A stretch of 64,000 bases of DNA. Source: Akanthomyces muscarius. Taxonomy: Eukaryota > Ascomycota > Sordariomycetes > Hypocreales > Cordycipitaceae. The position numbers and the translations under genes are program-made. Location of the stretch: contig NC_079245.1 of the NCBI RefSeq assembly GCF_028009165.1, forward strand, positions 496,001 through 560,000. Reading direction: 5' to 3'. Positions 43,670 to 55,022 of the stretch are shown one piece after another (within the stretch, counting starts at the first letter, position 1; each line of letters starts with the position of its first letter). A model generated the notes under the pieces. It was not told the origin of the DNA. It did no database searches and saw nothing but the letters and a program-made list of their open reading frames with translations.

Positions 43670-44485
43670 TATGGAACTAGCACTTCAAGGTTTCTTATTG
43701 ATGCTGACGTTGAGCGGAATTATATGCGGGCAGTAGCGTGGGCAAAACACCACTCCAGATCTGGGGGACTGAGGTTCAAGGGGCCTTTTACTCAGTTTAT
43801 TATGTCCATCCACGGTTTTACTGGCCCCCTCGGGTTCCGCCTCTAGCCCGCTCTTACTACCTTAACCGCCTAATAACATAGCTTTTGTGAATGCCTGGTC
43901 AGGCAGCCTTAATTGTGTTGACGACCATATTGCGCAATTTAAGAAGCGTGTTTCCTTCCATCAGCCTTATTCCATGCTAAATCTAGTCGCCCATTTGCGC
44001 AGCCTTGTTAGGACTGAGCACTGTCGGAATATAATACTCTTGATTTTTCTCCTCCATAATCGGAGTCTTCCAGTTCTCGCACTTCACAAAGTGCTCGTGA
44101 AAACCAGTTTTATAATCTAGATTCATCTTGACCAGAGTCGCGCACGTCAATTACGAATAGCCGACAAACTGTCTAGTGGTAGAGCCGGGTGTGGTCACTA
44201 ATAAGGAAGATGCTTGTCCTCGCAGCTGCGATTTGCGCCGCCTTTCGGAGCTAGCTGCCGAGCTCAATCGCTAATCAACGATGTGCGTGCGCAGGAGAAT
44301 CAAGCATACAGTGGCCACGGCGTTGAACTCAGGGAAGGCGGCATCGACTTTACCCTAGTTGCTAAAGACTACCAGCACTTCTCCTCAATTACTCTTTTTT
44401 TTACTGAGTGGGGACTAATTTTGCGTGTGAACGGCTGCCTAATAAGTTAGTCTTGACCTAGTAGAGCGCCACAATAACAAGGGCA
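43670..44485. other. Intergenic
   Basis: Promoter of the APH-like gene and gene-poor sequence. The ORF 44214-44450 has no recognisable domain. Confidence 0.5.
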
Positions 44486-44493
44486 TATATAAA
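44486..44493 (+). promoter_or_regulatory. TATA box (TATATAAA)
   Basis: A consensus TATATAAA lies 53 bp upstream of the zinc-ribbon gene's ATG at 44546, so transcription would start only ~20-30 nt before the ATG. This supports that the short gene begins here and is not the end of a longer one. Confidence 0.6.
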
Positions 44494-44545
44494 TGGCAGA
44501 TCCAGACGTGGAAGACTGACTTTTTTCCTGGATTTCACATTCACG

Positions 44546-44885
44546 ATGGATAATAGCCAAAATAACGACCAGCATGGAGCGGCAGAGGAGCAGCTCGAAA
44601 GACAGCAGGCGATGGCCCTGGTTGGAGTGCCAATGCCGACGCTGACCATCAGCAACACCCTAGGATGCCTCAAATGCGACAAGACGAACACCGTCAGCTA
44701 CGTCCAGTTCCAGACGAGAAGCGCCGAAGAGCCAAGAACGACAAGTTGCGAATGCGGGAATTGTGGCCACCGCTGGAAGGTAAGTAAGATGTACGTCAAT
44801 GTACGGTTTGCCTAGCAACTGAAGCGCTCTCGTGTAGTTTTCGTCACGTCCGGGCGCACCAGAAGTGAATATAGACAGCACTTAG
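44546..44885 (+). CDS. Free-standing TFIIS-type zinc-ribbon protein
   Basis: Exons 44546-44779 and 44838-44885 (GTAAGT...GTGTAG intron) give 93 residues. Residues ~41-80 are a TFIIS C-terminal zinc ribbon: CLKCDKTNTVSYVQFQTRSA with EEP, then CGNCGHRWKFS, the last FS coming from exon 2 and completing the conserved RWKFS. In TFIIS the hairpin RSADEP places Asp-Glu in the polymerase active site to stimulate transcript cleavage; here it is RSAEEP. The N-terminal 40 residues are Gln/Asp/Ala-rich and carry neither the TFIIS LW domain nor the polymerase-binding domain, nor the second ribbon of Rpb9/Rpa12. It may be a mini-elongation factor, archaeal-TFS-like, or a relic duplicate. The role is inference. 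Confidence 0.8.
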
Positions 44886-44984
44886 ATTCTGTCAAATGCT
44901 AAAAACACATGCGCAAAGATTTAGAGAAGCATGTACACTTGATTCTTTAGAGAAAATCAGTTAGTATGTAGATTAAAGCTAGTC

Positions 44985-46727
44985 TCAATTGACTTTTTCA
45001 AACCACACGCTACCCTCGTTAATTTCGTCCTCTGGCTTGGAGAGTTGAAGTTCCAAGCCCGCGGCTTTGCCGTCGACGCCAACCTTAAACTCTGCCGCTA
45101 ATGCAACTACAAAAAACTTTTTAATCAGAAAGAATTGCGCGAGCCAATAGTTACCCGTGACGTGGTTGAATTTTACTTCAAGCGTATTGAGCCAATTAGC
45201 CCCGAGCACGATTTCCCCATCAAATTCGCGCTCGACAATGTTGAAGCTACCATACCCTGGATCGGAATATTTGCCGACAAGTTGGCTGTTGTTGAGGGCA
45301 GATGGCAGTGGCGACTCCGGTCGGTTTGGATATAGCAGGTTTAGAAGGTTTTGCCTCGCCTCATTCTCCTCCTTTCTGCGCTCGTCCAGGCTGTTTGCGA
45401 TGGTTAGCCTCTTCTCCGGAATATACCTGGAGACACTGCTGACTGACCTGGATGAAATATTATAACGTTGGCCTCCTGGCACTCCGAGTTTATCCTCGAT
45501 GAGCCTCCACACGACCTCGTCCTCGGCTGCGTTTGCAGCCCCGGTGTTCGCCATGACCACAACGCCATACTTTCGCTTTGGCAGCCAGTATACTTGCGTG
45601 GCATAGGCAGGCGTCGTTCCGGCGTGCTTGTAGACTACCTCGTCATGATATGTCTTCTTTTCCCATGCGAGGCCATAGACAAGATCCCCATCAGCAAAGG
45701 ACTCGTTTTCGGGGGTGAGCATACGGGTCTTCCGTATGTCTTGGTGTGCTTTATTGGAGAATGGCTGCGTCTCGTGGAGGAGGCATCTCACCCACTTCGT
45801 ATAGTCGGCCACAGAGGAAATCACGAGTCCAGCTCCGCCCAAGTCTCTATTGTTACCAAAGGGCAGTCTGGTGTATACCTCCTCCTCAGAGTCCCAAATG
45901 TATCCGGCAGCAAGATGCTCGGGGGCAGCCATAGCGTCTTCAGTATCTCCAAATGTGGCCGTCATCCCGAGAGGTTCCCAGATCATCTCACGGATCACGT
46001 CGCCTAGCCATTTCTGCGTAAGAGTTTCGACCACATGGCCCAACGTGACAAACATCAGGTTGCAATACTGATATGTCGTCCGTGGTGAGGCACTGGGCTT
46101 GAGATATCTCAGGCTCCTGACAGTATTGGCGATGGTGTCTTTGCTCCCATCATCGCGGTAGCGAGGCCATGATAGGTCGTGACGCGGGTATCCGGTACGA
46201 TGACTAACTGCATCTTCAAGGTTGATATTGCTCGTCATCCACTGGTCGGGCAAGACAAAATCGTCACGGATGATGGAAGAGATGGGCGTGCCCCATCTGC
46301 CAGCCAGAGCTGTGTAGTTTTTGCTATCCATCATGTGCGCTAGCGTTGCAGCGGTGAATGCCTTGGACGTCGACCCTGCGTAATAGAGTGTCTCCGGGGT
46401 TGCTTTCACGTCGGGTAGTGAGGCATAACCATATCCCTTACTACTGTCAGCGTGTCCGTGCTGTGGGAAAACTCATCCAGAAGCCGTGCCTACCTCGGCG
46501 TACACATCGTCACCATCAACGACTGCTACAGACATGCCCGGGATCTTCCATCTTTCCATTAAATCATCGATAAAATTTCTTAAGTCATCGTCGAATGGAT
46601 TCCTTGCGCTCGTGGTGGCTATTGCGAGTGGCTTCTGCCTGTCTAGCCCGTGGGGGAATGTAGCAGCCGCGGCTAGACTGAGGGAGAGGCCTGCAACGAG
46701 GCCGATGCTCAAGGAGTCAACGAGCAT
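44985..46727 (-). CDS. Secreted serine beta-lactamase-like (class C/penicillin-binding fold) protein
   Basis: Minus-strand exons 46727-46494 and 46436-44985 give 561 residues. The N-terminus MLVDSLSIGLVAGLSLSLAA is a clear signal peptide. The catalytic pattern of the PF00144 family is present: AGSTSKAFTAA (nucleophile Ser and Lys, S-x-x-K), YQYCNLMF (Y-x-N as Y-C-N) and the HAGTTPAYATQ third motif. Exon 1 ends DDVYAE and exon 2 opens GYGYASLPDVKATPE, the usual start of this domain. A C-terminal lipocalin-like extension follows from ~470. In fungi such proteins are hydrolases or transesterases of unknown substrates, sometimes in secondary metabolism; true beta-lactamase action should not be assumed. 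No biosynthetic genes are next to it. Confidence 0.88.
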
Positions 46728-47670
46728 CGTATGCGAGCGCAGGACGACTAACGCAATAATTCAATTGAGAAAAGTGAAATAGCTGAGAAATTTGAAAACT
46801 ATTGCCCTGCCCAGCTTGTGACAGCGACGTTGCTTAGGGCGTGGGAGCTGTGGTTGGCCGTTGACGCTACCCCGCCCTATTTCATGACTGTATGACGACA
46901 GTGTGCAATGGTTTACTAGCGGGCGCTCACGCTATCGTGAATTCTTACACTCTGCCTCTGCAATGCTAAGGTCTAGTCTGCCGTCTTTTTTTGCGGTGTC
47001 GATATTGGCTAACTCAAATCTTGGTGAAGTGCCACTTACAGTACTGCTCAAAGGTGCTACCCAGTAGTTTTCAACCGGACCTACTTCATAAAAAAAAAAA
47101 CTTACTATAACGTAGTCTAAGCTATGTATCGTTACACTAATAGTAAACACTTTAGAGTTTCTTGAGGTGGGAGCTAGGCTTGATGGTGTTAGTGCGACTA
47201 TGTAAGAATCCCGCCCCATGCCGTTAGAGTCTCAAGTATCAACTCCAGGGGGAATAGCCCATCCTCCCTTGCTTTCCCCAGCCTCCTGCTTCAATCTAGA
47301 CCCGATTTTCTGCGGCAGGCGACCTGGGCTCAAATCGAACTTTTGCATCAACTCATATGCATATCGAACCGATCTGAAATAAGCAGAAATGCCCGCTATT
47401 AATGTTGCGATAGCTCGCCTCACCGCTTACACGTAGACAGTCGCTTATTTTGCTATTAGGAATCGGATTATGGTTCGCTGAGCCAGACTCCGCACGGCAT
47501 TCTCAAGATCTTGGGCGGCTATGGCAATGTCAGGCAGGTCAAGGCATCCGCATTCCCATGAGATTAAATACTAACTCTTGGTTCCCCGTCTTTGCAGAGG
47601 CCCTGGACTGTTGTAAGTCTTCACCCTATACAGACACAAAACAGTCGCCAATCTAACCGACTTACACAGC
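46728..47670. other. Intergenic with a possible last-exon relic and a leader intron
   Basis: On the minus strand, 47375-47225 reads SVRYAYELMQKFDLSPGRLP...GWAIPPGVDT after a good acceptor (CTTATTTCAG), like the last exon of an unidentified gene; the exon before it is not found in a clean frame. On the plus strand, 47613-47669 has GTAAGT...CTAACC...ACACAG, probably a leader intron of the next gene. Confidence 0.4.
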
Positions 47671-48105
47671 ATGTTCCGGAGCATGGTGGCCGGGACATCC
47701 ACGGCCATGATCATGGGCCTCGCCAGCGGCATCGTCAGCAGCGCCATCTGGGGCACCGCCGCGCTGCCCTTTGTCATCTTCTCCTCCATCGGATTCGCCG
47801 TCGGTAGCATCCGCTGGTACGTGGTCTCGAGCCAGGAGGCGCTGCTGCAGCTGCAGCGCTACCCGGCGCTGCTCCGCATGCACGTTGTCAGCAACTTCCC
47901 CTGGCTGCCCGAGTACGCGCGCCACGGGCCGTCGTGGTACACGCCGCAGCGGTTCGGCACGGGGTGGGTGCGGCGCAGCATACTGATCGCCAGCTGGCTG
48001 TCAGCGCAGCCCGCGCTGGATGAGATCCAGAAGCAGGCCGAGGAAGCCCTCGTGCAGGAGTATGCGGAGGGAAGGGTTCATGTGCAGGATGAGGACAGAA
48101 AATAA
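47671..48105 (+). CDS. Small membrane protein of unknown function
   Basis: ORF of 144 residues. The first half holds two hydrophobic stretches, MIMGLASGIVSSAIWGTAAL and FVIFSSIGFAVGSIRWYVV, likely two membrane helices with a Gly/Ser-rich hairpin. Then come VVSSQEALLQLQRYPALLRM, FPWLPEYARHGPSWYTPQRF and an amphipathic C-terminal helix (SAQPALDEIQKQAEEAL). The pattern resembles small conserved proteins of Hypocreales, but I know no function. An acceptor AG ends one base before the ATG, so the true first coding exon could lie upstream (a phase-correct join would add GPGLF before the Met). Confidence 0.7.
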   Translation: MFRSMVAGTSTAMIMGLASGIVSSAIWGTAALPFVIFSSIGFAVGSIRWYVVSSQEALLQLQRYPALLRMHVVSNFPWLPEYARHGPSWYTPQRFGTGWVRRSILIASWLSAQPALDEIQKQAEEALVQEYAEGRVHVQDEDRK

Positions 48106-48231
48106 TTGTGACTCAATCACGTTTCTTTTCTTTTTTAATTTTGTGAATAGTGTATTATGAGCTAGTGAGATGGCCGACGACAAATAGCTCGAAAGCCAAG
48201 GAAACGTTGGTTAATTGTCATAGCCATCGCT

Positions 48232-49113
48232 CTAGTAGCTATTGGGCAGAGTAGATATCCGGCCACCGTCAGTCACAACAACATTACCATCTATGTAGCC
48301 GCCAGCTACACTAGTGAGAAACAAAATGACACCAGCAAAGTCCTCCTCCGTTCCTATCCGTTGCAACGGAACCTGCGAAGTGGGTAGGGCTCCCTCTTCA
48401 CGTGGGTTTTTGCCAGTCTTCATGAAGCTCATATTCTCCGTCATCTCGCTTGGGTAAAAACCGGGAGCGATGGCGTTGACTCGTATCTTGTACGGCGCAA
48501 ATGTAGTGGCGAGCTGTTTCGTCATGTGCGTCACGCCGGCCTTGCTTGCTGCATAGGAGAACCCTGCTGCCGGCGACCGCGAGTATCCCGCAATCGAGGT
48601 CGTGAAGATGACCTGGGACTTCTGCGAAATGTCGCCGCGTTTGTTGCCTTCATCCAGGAGCTCCATGAAGGCGACCGCAGTGTAGAAGGCGCCGGCATTG
48701 TTGACGCGGAAAGTCTCGGCAAACTGATCGACGTCCGGCTTCCACATGCGCTCTTGGAGGGTGCTCAGATCCCAAGAGGGGTCAATTGGGCCAATGGCGG
48801 CTTTGGCGACACCACTGTTGGCCACGAGAACGTTGCAGTACCCGGATTGCTTGCGAACTAAATCAGCCGCCTGCTGGAGGTCCTCCTTGGAAGTCACATC
48901 GCACCGAATGGGATAGATAATGTCCGGGTTGGGCGACGCTGCTTTGGTCTTTTCCAGCGCCTCCACACGACGACCAAGAATGTAAACAGCCTTTGCGCCG
49001 TTGTCGGCAAGAGCATGCGCGGCAATTGCACCAAGGCCAGAACCCCCGCCAGTTATGACGGCGACAAGGCCCTTAACCTGGAACAGGTTCTCGACTTTGT
49101 AGCTAGGACTCAT
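48232..49113 (-). CDS. Short-chain dehydrogenase/reductase (classical SDR)
   Basis: One ORF, 293 residues, no intron. Rossmann NAD(P) motif TGGGSGLG near residue 21; DVTSKEDL; LVANSGVA (the usual NNAG site is NSG here) near residue 97; catalytic Ser in FTTSIAGYS, and Tyr/Lys in SYAASKAG; then RVNAIAPGFYPSEMT. An Arg-rich GRRVEALE after the second strand slightly favours NADP. It would reduce or oxidise an alcohol/ketone; the substrate cannot be inferred. It is the complete relative of the SDR remnant at 53.3 kb only in the broad sense of the fold. Confidence 0.92.
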   Translation of the reverse strand: MSPSYKVENLFQVKGLVAVITGGGSGLGAIAAHALADNGAKAVYILGRRVEALEKTKAASPNPDIIYPIRCDVTSKEDLQQAADLVRKQSGYCNVLVANSGVAKAAIGPIDPSWDLSTLQERMWKPDVDQFAETFRVNNAGAFYTAVAFMELLDEGNKRGDISQKSQVIFTTSIAGYSRSPAAGFSYAASKAGVTHMTKQLATTFAPYKIRVNAIAPGFYPSEMTENMSFMKTGKNPREEGALPTSQVPLQRIGTEEDFAGVILFLTSVAGGYIDGNVVVTDGGRISTLPNSY

Positions 49114-50106
49114 GATTTGTTTGGGTTACGCTGACGTTCAGCGGAAGCAAAAGGTGAATTGAAGAGGGCGGAGGTGGCAGATGATAGCAAGTAGAAGTCA
49201 CGATCTGGATAAACGCGCCGACATGGTCTCTTTGAGTTGTCGGCTGTTACTGCTTTCCGCATTTAATATAGAGCCCGCTGTCGTTGCTGGGATACTTTTC
49301 AAAACGCTGACAAATGTAAACGCTGACAAATTTAAAGCGCCATCAAACCTGGAGGCACGTAATTGGCCCATCTCCTGGCAGGAGCGATGAAACCCAAAGT
49401 AATTGGCTGTGGGTGATGACCTCACTATTTTAGGCCGTTCAATTCAACGGATCATCGTTCAGGCAGTGAGCCTGGGAGAGAGTCCCATTTTCAGGTTAAT
49501 AAAGATGGGTCGCCTAGCCACCATCGCTAAATTCTCGACCTTGATAGGATGGTAAATTCTCGTGCCGTTTCCCCGTGGCTAATGGAGAAATGGTAACGAC
49601 TAGGTGAAATCCTGCATCTAGAGGCGAAGTGATGGCCGATTCTTCCGCTCATGTGAGTCCAAGCTAGCTCGTCATTCAGCCTTGACGCGATGCCAGTAGA
49701 TTTAGGTTCCGAATTGGCGTCATTATCAGGCCTCTGCGCTAGCAGCATTTAAGAAAAAGTCTAGAAAAGCTGTGGACAGCGATTGAAGCGACATCAATCG
49801 CGGCCAGCAAAGATTATCAAGACTACAAAAACGAAGCAGGCGTGTCGCTATTTATGCTTTCGCGTTGACTAGCCGTTGTCCCTACCAAGCATTTTAGATC
49901 TTGTAGACTGGGCTACGACATAACTCGGCCCACATCCCAGTATACCTATCACACTTGTAAAGAAAACTGTTTCTCGCGGGGATTCGAAGTAAGATGCATC
50001 TGTACTCAAGTATTAAAACAGGCGAGGCTTGTTCTCTAGACTTCCCCCGGTTATGACATGCCACTGTTTCATATTCACACAAGCATCATATGTTGTGCGT
50101 ACAACT
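49114..50106. other. Intergenic
   Basis: About 1 kb without recognisable genes; contains the SDR promoter. A short duplication, ACGCTGACAAAT, occurs twice at ~49305-49332. Confidence 0.5.
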
Positions 50107-51527
50107 CTAGATGATTCGAATACGGTCCGAAGATCCAACAAAAAGCGCACATACAGCAGCTCCACCGGCACACCAAATTGAAAAGCCCCAGCCGAAGACC
50201 CCCCACCCCGGTCCCTGGTACAGATATCCGCCCATGAAACTTCCAACCACACCACCCAACGCAAACGCCGTCGTGAACAGTCCAAAGCCGACTCCGTATA
50301 CCCCTTTCGGACCCCATACTCCCGGCTGCCGTCGTTCCTTGCCATGGATAGCATAGGTAATCTCCGCCATGAGCGGTGTGCTGGAGAGCGCCAGGGCGAC
50401 GCCCATCAGCGCCAGCAGCGCGCCAAAGAGGACTTTATGCTGCAGCGTGTTCTCGGTGACGAATCGCAGGCTGGCGAAAACGGGCACGGAAAGGAGGAAG
50501 CCCAGCGTGGCGAGCCATTTCGTGCCATACCTGTCGGAGAGCATGCCGACGAGCGGGGAGAGGAAGCCGGGGAGGAGCACACAGAGAAAGATGATGCCGG
50601 CATCGAGAGAGTCCCAATGAAATGTGGCTTGCACAAATGGAGGCACGACAGCGAAAAAGGCATATCTGGTTACGTTAGGCCATTGTAGAGAAGAAATTGG
50701 AAGCATGCTGGGCCTTACTTGGATGCGGACTGTATCATACAGCCAAACAGCGCCGCGAGGACACGCCGCGACGTCACCAACGCTACGTACGAGTTTCTTT
50801 TCTGTGTCTGAATGGACTCATTACCCAGTGACACTCCCTCAGGTCCAACTACCACTCTCTGCGTCTCATCTGAAGCATTGTTCGCCTGTGGCGCCGTCTT
50901 GCTGCGCTCTGCCATGGACAGACGCAGGACGATATCCAGAGCCAACAGCCCGAAACCCATGTAGAATACGGCATAGTAGCCAGATTTCTCATACGCGAGC
51001 CCGCCGAGGATGGGCGACAGCAAAAAGCCCGCGTTCATGGCCCACTGCACCCATCCCGCCGCCCAGCCCATCCTCCCGCCAAAGATGTCAGCCAGCAGCG
51101 CCAGCCCGACGGCCCAGCAAATCGCCGCGCTCACCCCTTGCAGCGCGCGACCGATGCACAGCAGAGCGACTGTCCGGCCGAGACACAGCAGCAGCGTCGC
51201 CCCCGCGAGCGTCACCAGGCCAAACAGGAAAGGGAGCTTTCGGGACGCGGCCCCGCAGCGGTCGGCGACGAAGCCGAATAGCGGGCTGCCGAGGCATAGA
51301 CCGAGATTAAAGAGCGCGAGAAGGATGCCGTTCCAACGCGGAACGTCGGAGGGGGAAATCTTGACGCGGGTCGTCAGCGCAAAGGGGATGACCGGGACGA
51401 GGACGCCGTAGAGGAAGATGTCGGTGAAGACGGCGGCGCAGATGACGAGCAGGGTGAAGATGCGGGAGGAGCGCACTTTGCGCAGAATCTGCAAGCGAGG
51501 AGTCTTCTCGCTGGTCACGCTGTCCAT
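50107..51527 (-). CDS. Major facilitator superfamily transporter
   Basis: Minus-strand exons 51527-50719 and 50665-50107 (GTAAGG...CGTAACCAG intron) give 455 residues. The start is the ATG of MDSVTSEKTPRLQ; the frame is open further up but reads like leader. About 11-12 hydrophobic helices occur, for example FTLLVICAAVFTDIFLYGVL, ILLALFNLGLCLGSPLFGFV, ALLCIGRALQGVSAAICWAV and LGFLLSVPVFASLRF. The MFS loop 2-3 motif appears as GFVADRCGAASRK and its repeat as GMLSDRYGTK. The layout is like DHA1-type drug/vesicular amine exporters. The exported substrate is unknown. No metabolite cluster surrounds it. Confidence 0.9.
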
Positions 51528-52441
51528 GTTGTTTTGGCTGTGTTTAATGCCGTTACTCGTATTTTGCTGGAGTCGCTGGACAATATGTCGGTTGTTGAAG
51601 CTGCACCTCCACGATGTAAATGTTTTCACATATTGAGGAGATGAACAGTCCAACGTCACTATACGTGTTACTGTTCAAGAGTCGACTAAATCTGTTTCCC
51701 GGCGAATGAGTCTTGTCGCAACCTTTCGTCCATTTACAGAAATGATTCATTCGGTACGTTCGGGTCCGTGGGTCATTCGGTGCCCGCGGACCCGACTTGG
51801 AATAGTGCCATTGCCAGAAAAGCGCAGGATCTATCTCTGCCCTGCTCTAGCACGGACGGTACTTCTGCCGCTGATGATGCTCTGGAATTTTCCTTCTATT
51901 GATCTCTCGCGTAATTTCCTGGACAAGGCCAGTATAACCATTCTAAGGAAAGGCCGCAGCTGGGGAACATAAATATGGGTAGGCAAGCATGAGCTGCGTC
52001 AACCAGCGACTGCACAATCCGGAAATAGCGCATGCCAAAAACACGCTTCATACATTTATTAGCACTGCAAAGTGATTAGTCCATGACATGTAAGATCTGC
52101 CTGAGCCGAGGCACTAGGTACGGACCACAAAGATCATCGGTCAACTGCTGTCTGGTTGTGCACGTGGCCTCCGTGTGGGAAGTGAACTTTGACGGGAAAC
52201 CTACTTCAACTAGATCGTCTTGATGAGACGCCATTTCCATATGACATGTCTCTAGTCACAGATGTAGTTTATCAATGCTTCGTGGTAGCTGCACACCCCG
52301 AAACAGCAGTTGTTGAAGGACTAAGATCGTCAGCAGAGCGTGACTACGCCATCAGGACTGCGGACTTACAGCTGAACTGCATCCGCCCTAAGCACCGACA
52401 GTCAGCTCAAACAGCTCAATTTTTGCGTATGCAGCGCTTAC
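51528..52441. other. Intergenic
   Basis: Promoter of the MFS gene and gene-poor sequence. A short repeat of CGGGTCCGTGGGT/CGCGGACCCGA character near 51760-51795 may form a hairpin. Exons downstream of the small secreted peptide candidate could fall in 52200-52380. Confidence 0.45.
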
Positions 52442-52528
52442 CCCGGTTGTTGTGCAGACAGGTTGGCCTGCGGCAGTTTGGACGAGAGCAATGTTAGCTA
52501 GCAGCCCAAGAGCGAAAAAAAGCTTCAT
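52370..52528 (-). CDS. Candidate small secreted peptide (signal-peptide exon plus short second exon)
   Basis: From the ATG at 52528 the minus strand encodes MKLFFALGLLANIALVQTAA, a good signal peptide, then GQPVCTTTG, followed at 52441 by a consensus GTAAGC. The best phase-correct acceptor (GATGCAG at ~52381) adds FSCKSAVLMA and a stop, about 39 residues in total with two cysteines after the signal. A TATA-like sequence (ATACATATATATGG on the minus strand) lies ~125 bp upstream. It could be a real short effector-like peptide or the remains of a longer Cys-rich one. The second exon end is approximate. Confidence 0.35.
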
Positions 52529-53323
52529 GATCGTCACTTTATGAATGATGAGGGAGAAAAGCCACCAAATTATGGTTGAGCATAGACTACCGATGCGGAA
52601 AGGATGTTTGACTAATAAAAGCCATTGCTTCTGTCGCAGCAGTTGCTCGGCCATATATATGTATAAGTGCAGCTTCTATCGGCGACCCCACGCACTTGCG
52701 CTTGGCACATGGCGTGATGTTTTCAGATACGAGGACTTTTAAGCTGATATTGATCCACTCGAGAGATAACGGTAGCGATGGAAAGCAAAGGTCAACCGTA
52801 GGGCTAGGAAGAGTGTTCCCTTGGTGGAGAATGAGACGCGAGACACTGTGGAGGAATTATTAGAGAGTTTTTGGCTTGCGCGATGGCCGGCGTCGAAGGC
52901 GTGGCGAATTCTGGACATGCCGTAGCGAAATAGTATACGTTCAAGATTGTAGTACATACTACTGCGGAGCTTTTGATGATGGCCAATCTACGCCTGTTTT
53001 TGGTCCAGCAAGCGCAACTGTCGTCAATTTGGGATATCCTTCTTAGGCCATCAAGATTGTGCAAAACCCATCTGATTGTGTTTCTTTCTTATCAAATGAC
53101 ACCAGTCTGACGGAAAATGGCAAGAGGTTCTTGGCGCTGTTCGAAAGTGTCTCAATAATAATAGTTCTTGGCATAATGAAAGATTGTAAGGACCGAGCCC
53201 TCGGCAACTCAGGATTTCATTTGCCGTGAGCAGAGGCGAGACTCATTTCCCAAAACTCGTCAGCTACACAACGGACAAACTAGCTAATGAGAAGATGAAA
53301 ACCCTGCACCAACGACACTCATC
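52529..53323. other. Intergenic
   Basis: Contains the TATA-like sequence at ~52655 for the minus-strand peptide; otherwise nothing recognised. Confidence 0.45.
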
Positions 53324-53590
53324 TTGCTGATGCAGCAGTATCTTGTATCACTCATCCTGCAGCCGTCCACGGCGCTGCTGCCCAAAACCACAGCCGAGCT
53401 GCACACAAACTACCTCTCGCCCCTCCACACGACAATCCTCCTACTCTCGCACCTACAGTCGCTCTCGCGGACGCGCCCTGCCGCCGTCATCTTCGTCTCG
53501 TCCATCCTGGCCCTCGTGCCGGCCGTTATCCCGCCGACGTACTCGGCCTGCAAGGCGGCCCTGCACATGAAGGACGTCAAGGAGAGATAG
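53324..53590 (+). pseudogene. SDR fragment (central and catalytic part only)
   Basis: The 88-residue ORF reads AELHTNYLSPLHTTILLLSH, then AAVIFVSSILALVPAVIPPT and YSACKAALH. This is the helix before the active site, the Ser strand and the Tyr-x-x-x-Lys motif of a DltE-like SDR. The Rossmann N-terminus and the C-terminal half are missing: after AALHMKDVKER comes a stop. An upstream partner exon was not found. Confidence 0.65.
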
Positions 53591-55022
53591 GCCGGATTGA
53601 TCTCGCGTTAACCAGTTCATTACGCTACACCTCGAGCCCTACGTGCCGGTGGAGCTGCTGCATGGGCACTGTTTGTTGGACTTTCAAACTGTTGTCGAAT
53701 GACTTGGACTTGCACATAGCAAAGCCACAATGCTTACAACAGGGGGCATGTCATCGACGGGCAAAGTTTAGTATGTGACTCGGTAAAAACGAAAACGTAG
53801 CCTTGATCATTGCGCTTATTTATTTATTTTTTACTTCCTTTTGATCCAAATATCTTGTGGTCATGGTGTGAGAGTCTGTCTGTGGAGCAGAGACTCGGCT
53901 AGATACCACATTTTGTCCCCAGTTTGCCAGCCTTGCCTCCCCACGAAGCGGCCCGCGACTATCATGGCCCGATCCGCGGAACAGGGATCCTACAATGCGC
54001 GGCAAGGGATTCTGCATATCTCCCAAGTGAGACCTGCGGTTTCAGAACTCGCTTATGATCGAAAACGGCGTGGCATCTAAAAATATTCATAGGCTGTCGA
54101 TGCTCTGCTTCCCATCTTACTTAAATGAGAGGGACGGTTGCGGTCTGGGTCAGCGCAGCCTGGCCAAAGGGGCCGGTGCTAGGCTCTCCCGAGCGACGGC
54201 ATGTGTAGCTTAAATTGGTTTCGATCCGCGGCGCGTGGTGCGCGGGTGCTCAGTTGTGTTTTCCACATCCATACGCAGCCTGCGTCCCTGCATGTTCATC
54301 TGCAGCAGGACCTGCTGACCCTGCAGGCCATTTTTGGGTCGAGGGACAAGGCCAGTACTGTAAAGCTCTGCTAGAAAGTGATTATCGTTCTGAGAAGAAG
54401 GAAAAAAATACAAGGTTGTTTCGAGAAAGATTTCGAAATTGTCAGTAATCTCTGAAAGCACCATGGCGCTAAAGGGCGGGAAAAGAACATTTACAACATT
54501 CATCATTGCCTTTCCCGGAGCAAATGCATCGCGTTTCTAACGGCCCCATAAAGTAAGCATATTTTTTTATGGCTGGGTGGACGGCAAGGTCCCCTGCATA
54601 TGCAGCCAAGGCACCGTAATGGGCAAAAAGGCGATATTTGGGCAAGGATCAACTGCGTCCAGCAAAGAGGCTTTCAGCTCAACAGCCCGGGCCAGGGCGT
54701 CTGTGTCACCAACCATTTTCAGCTCATTTCGGAGAAATGCACAACTACAAAACATAACCCGGAGATTCTCCCCTGCTGTGGCGCGTTGTTCATTATGAGG
54801 GTATTACTGGTGGTTTGCCCAGTATGAGATTGTTCCTGGTACTCAGGCGTTCTTTGTGCTTGGCCATGCGCCTCGTGGAACGCCTCAGCGCCTAACGAGC
54901 AGAAGCTGAAGTGTGATATAACTGATAGATCCCCCTCTCTTCTGTCGTACCTGCAAAGCTTGGGTCATTCTTTTTACCTTGTTCTTCACATTCTTGTCGT
55001 TGTCCGGACACTGGCTGTCAGT
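53591..55022. other. Intergenic, no gene seen
   Basis: About 1.4 kb. A T-rich patch at 53818-53830; small ORFs at 54200-54830 have no recognisable domain. The last part is the promoter of the CFEM gene. Confidence 0.5.

Noticed and set aside
42578..54000. Secondary-metabolite cluster (beta-lactamase-like, SDR, MFS)
   Set aside because: There is no core synthase (PKS, NRPS, terpene cyclase) and the genes are widely spaced.
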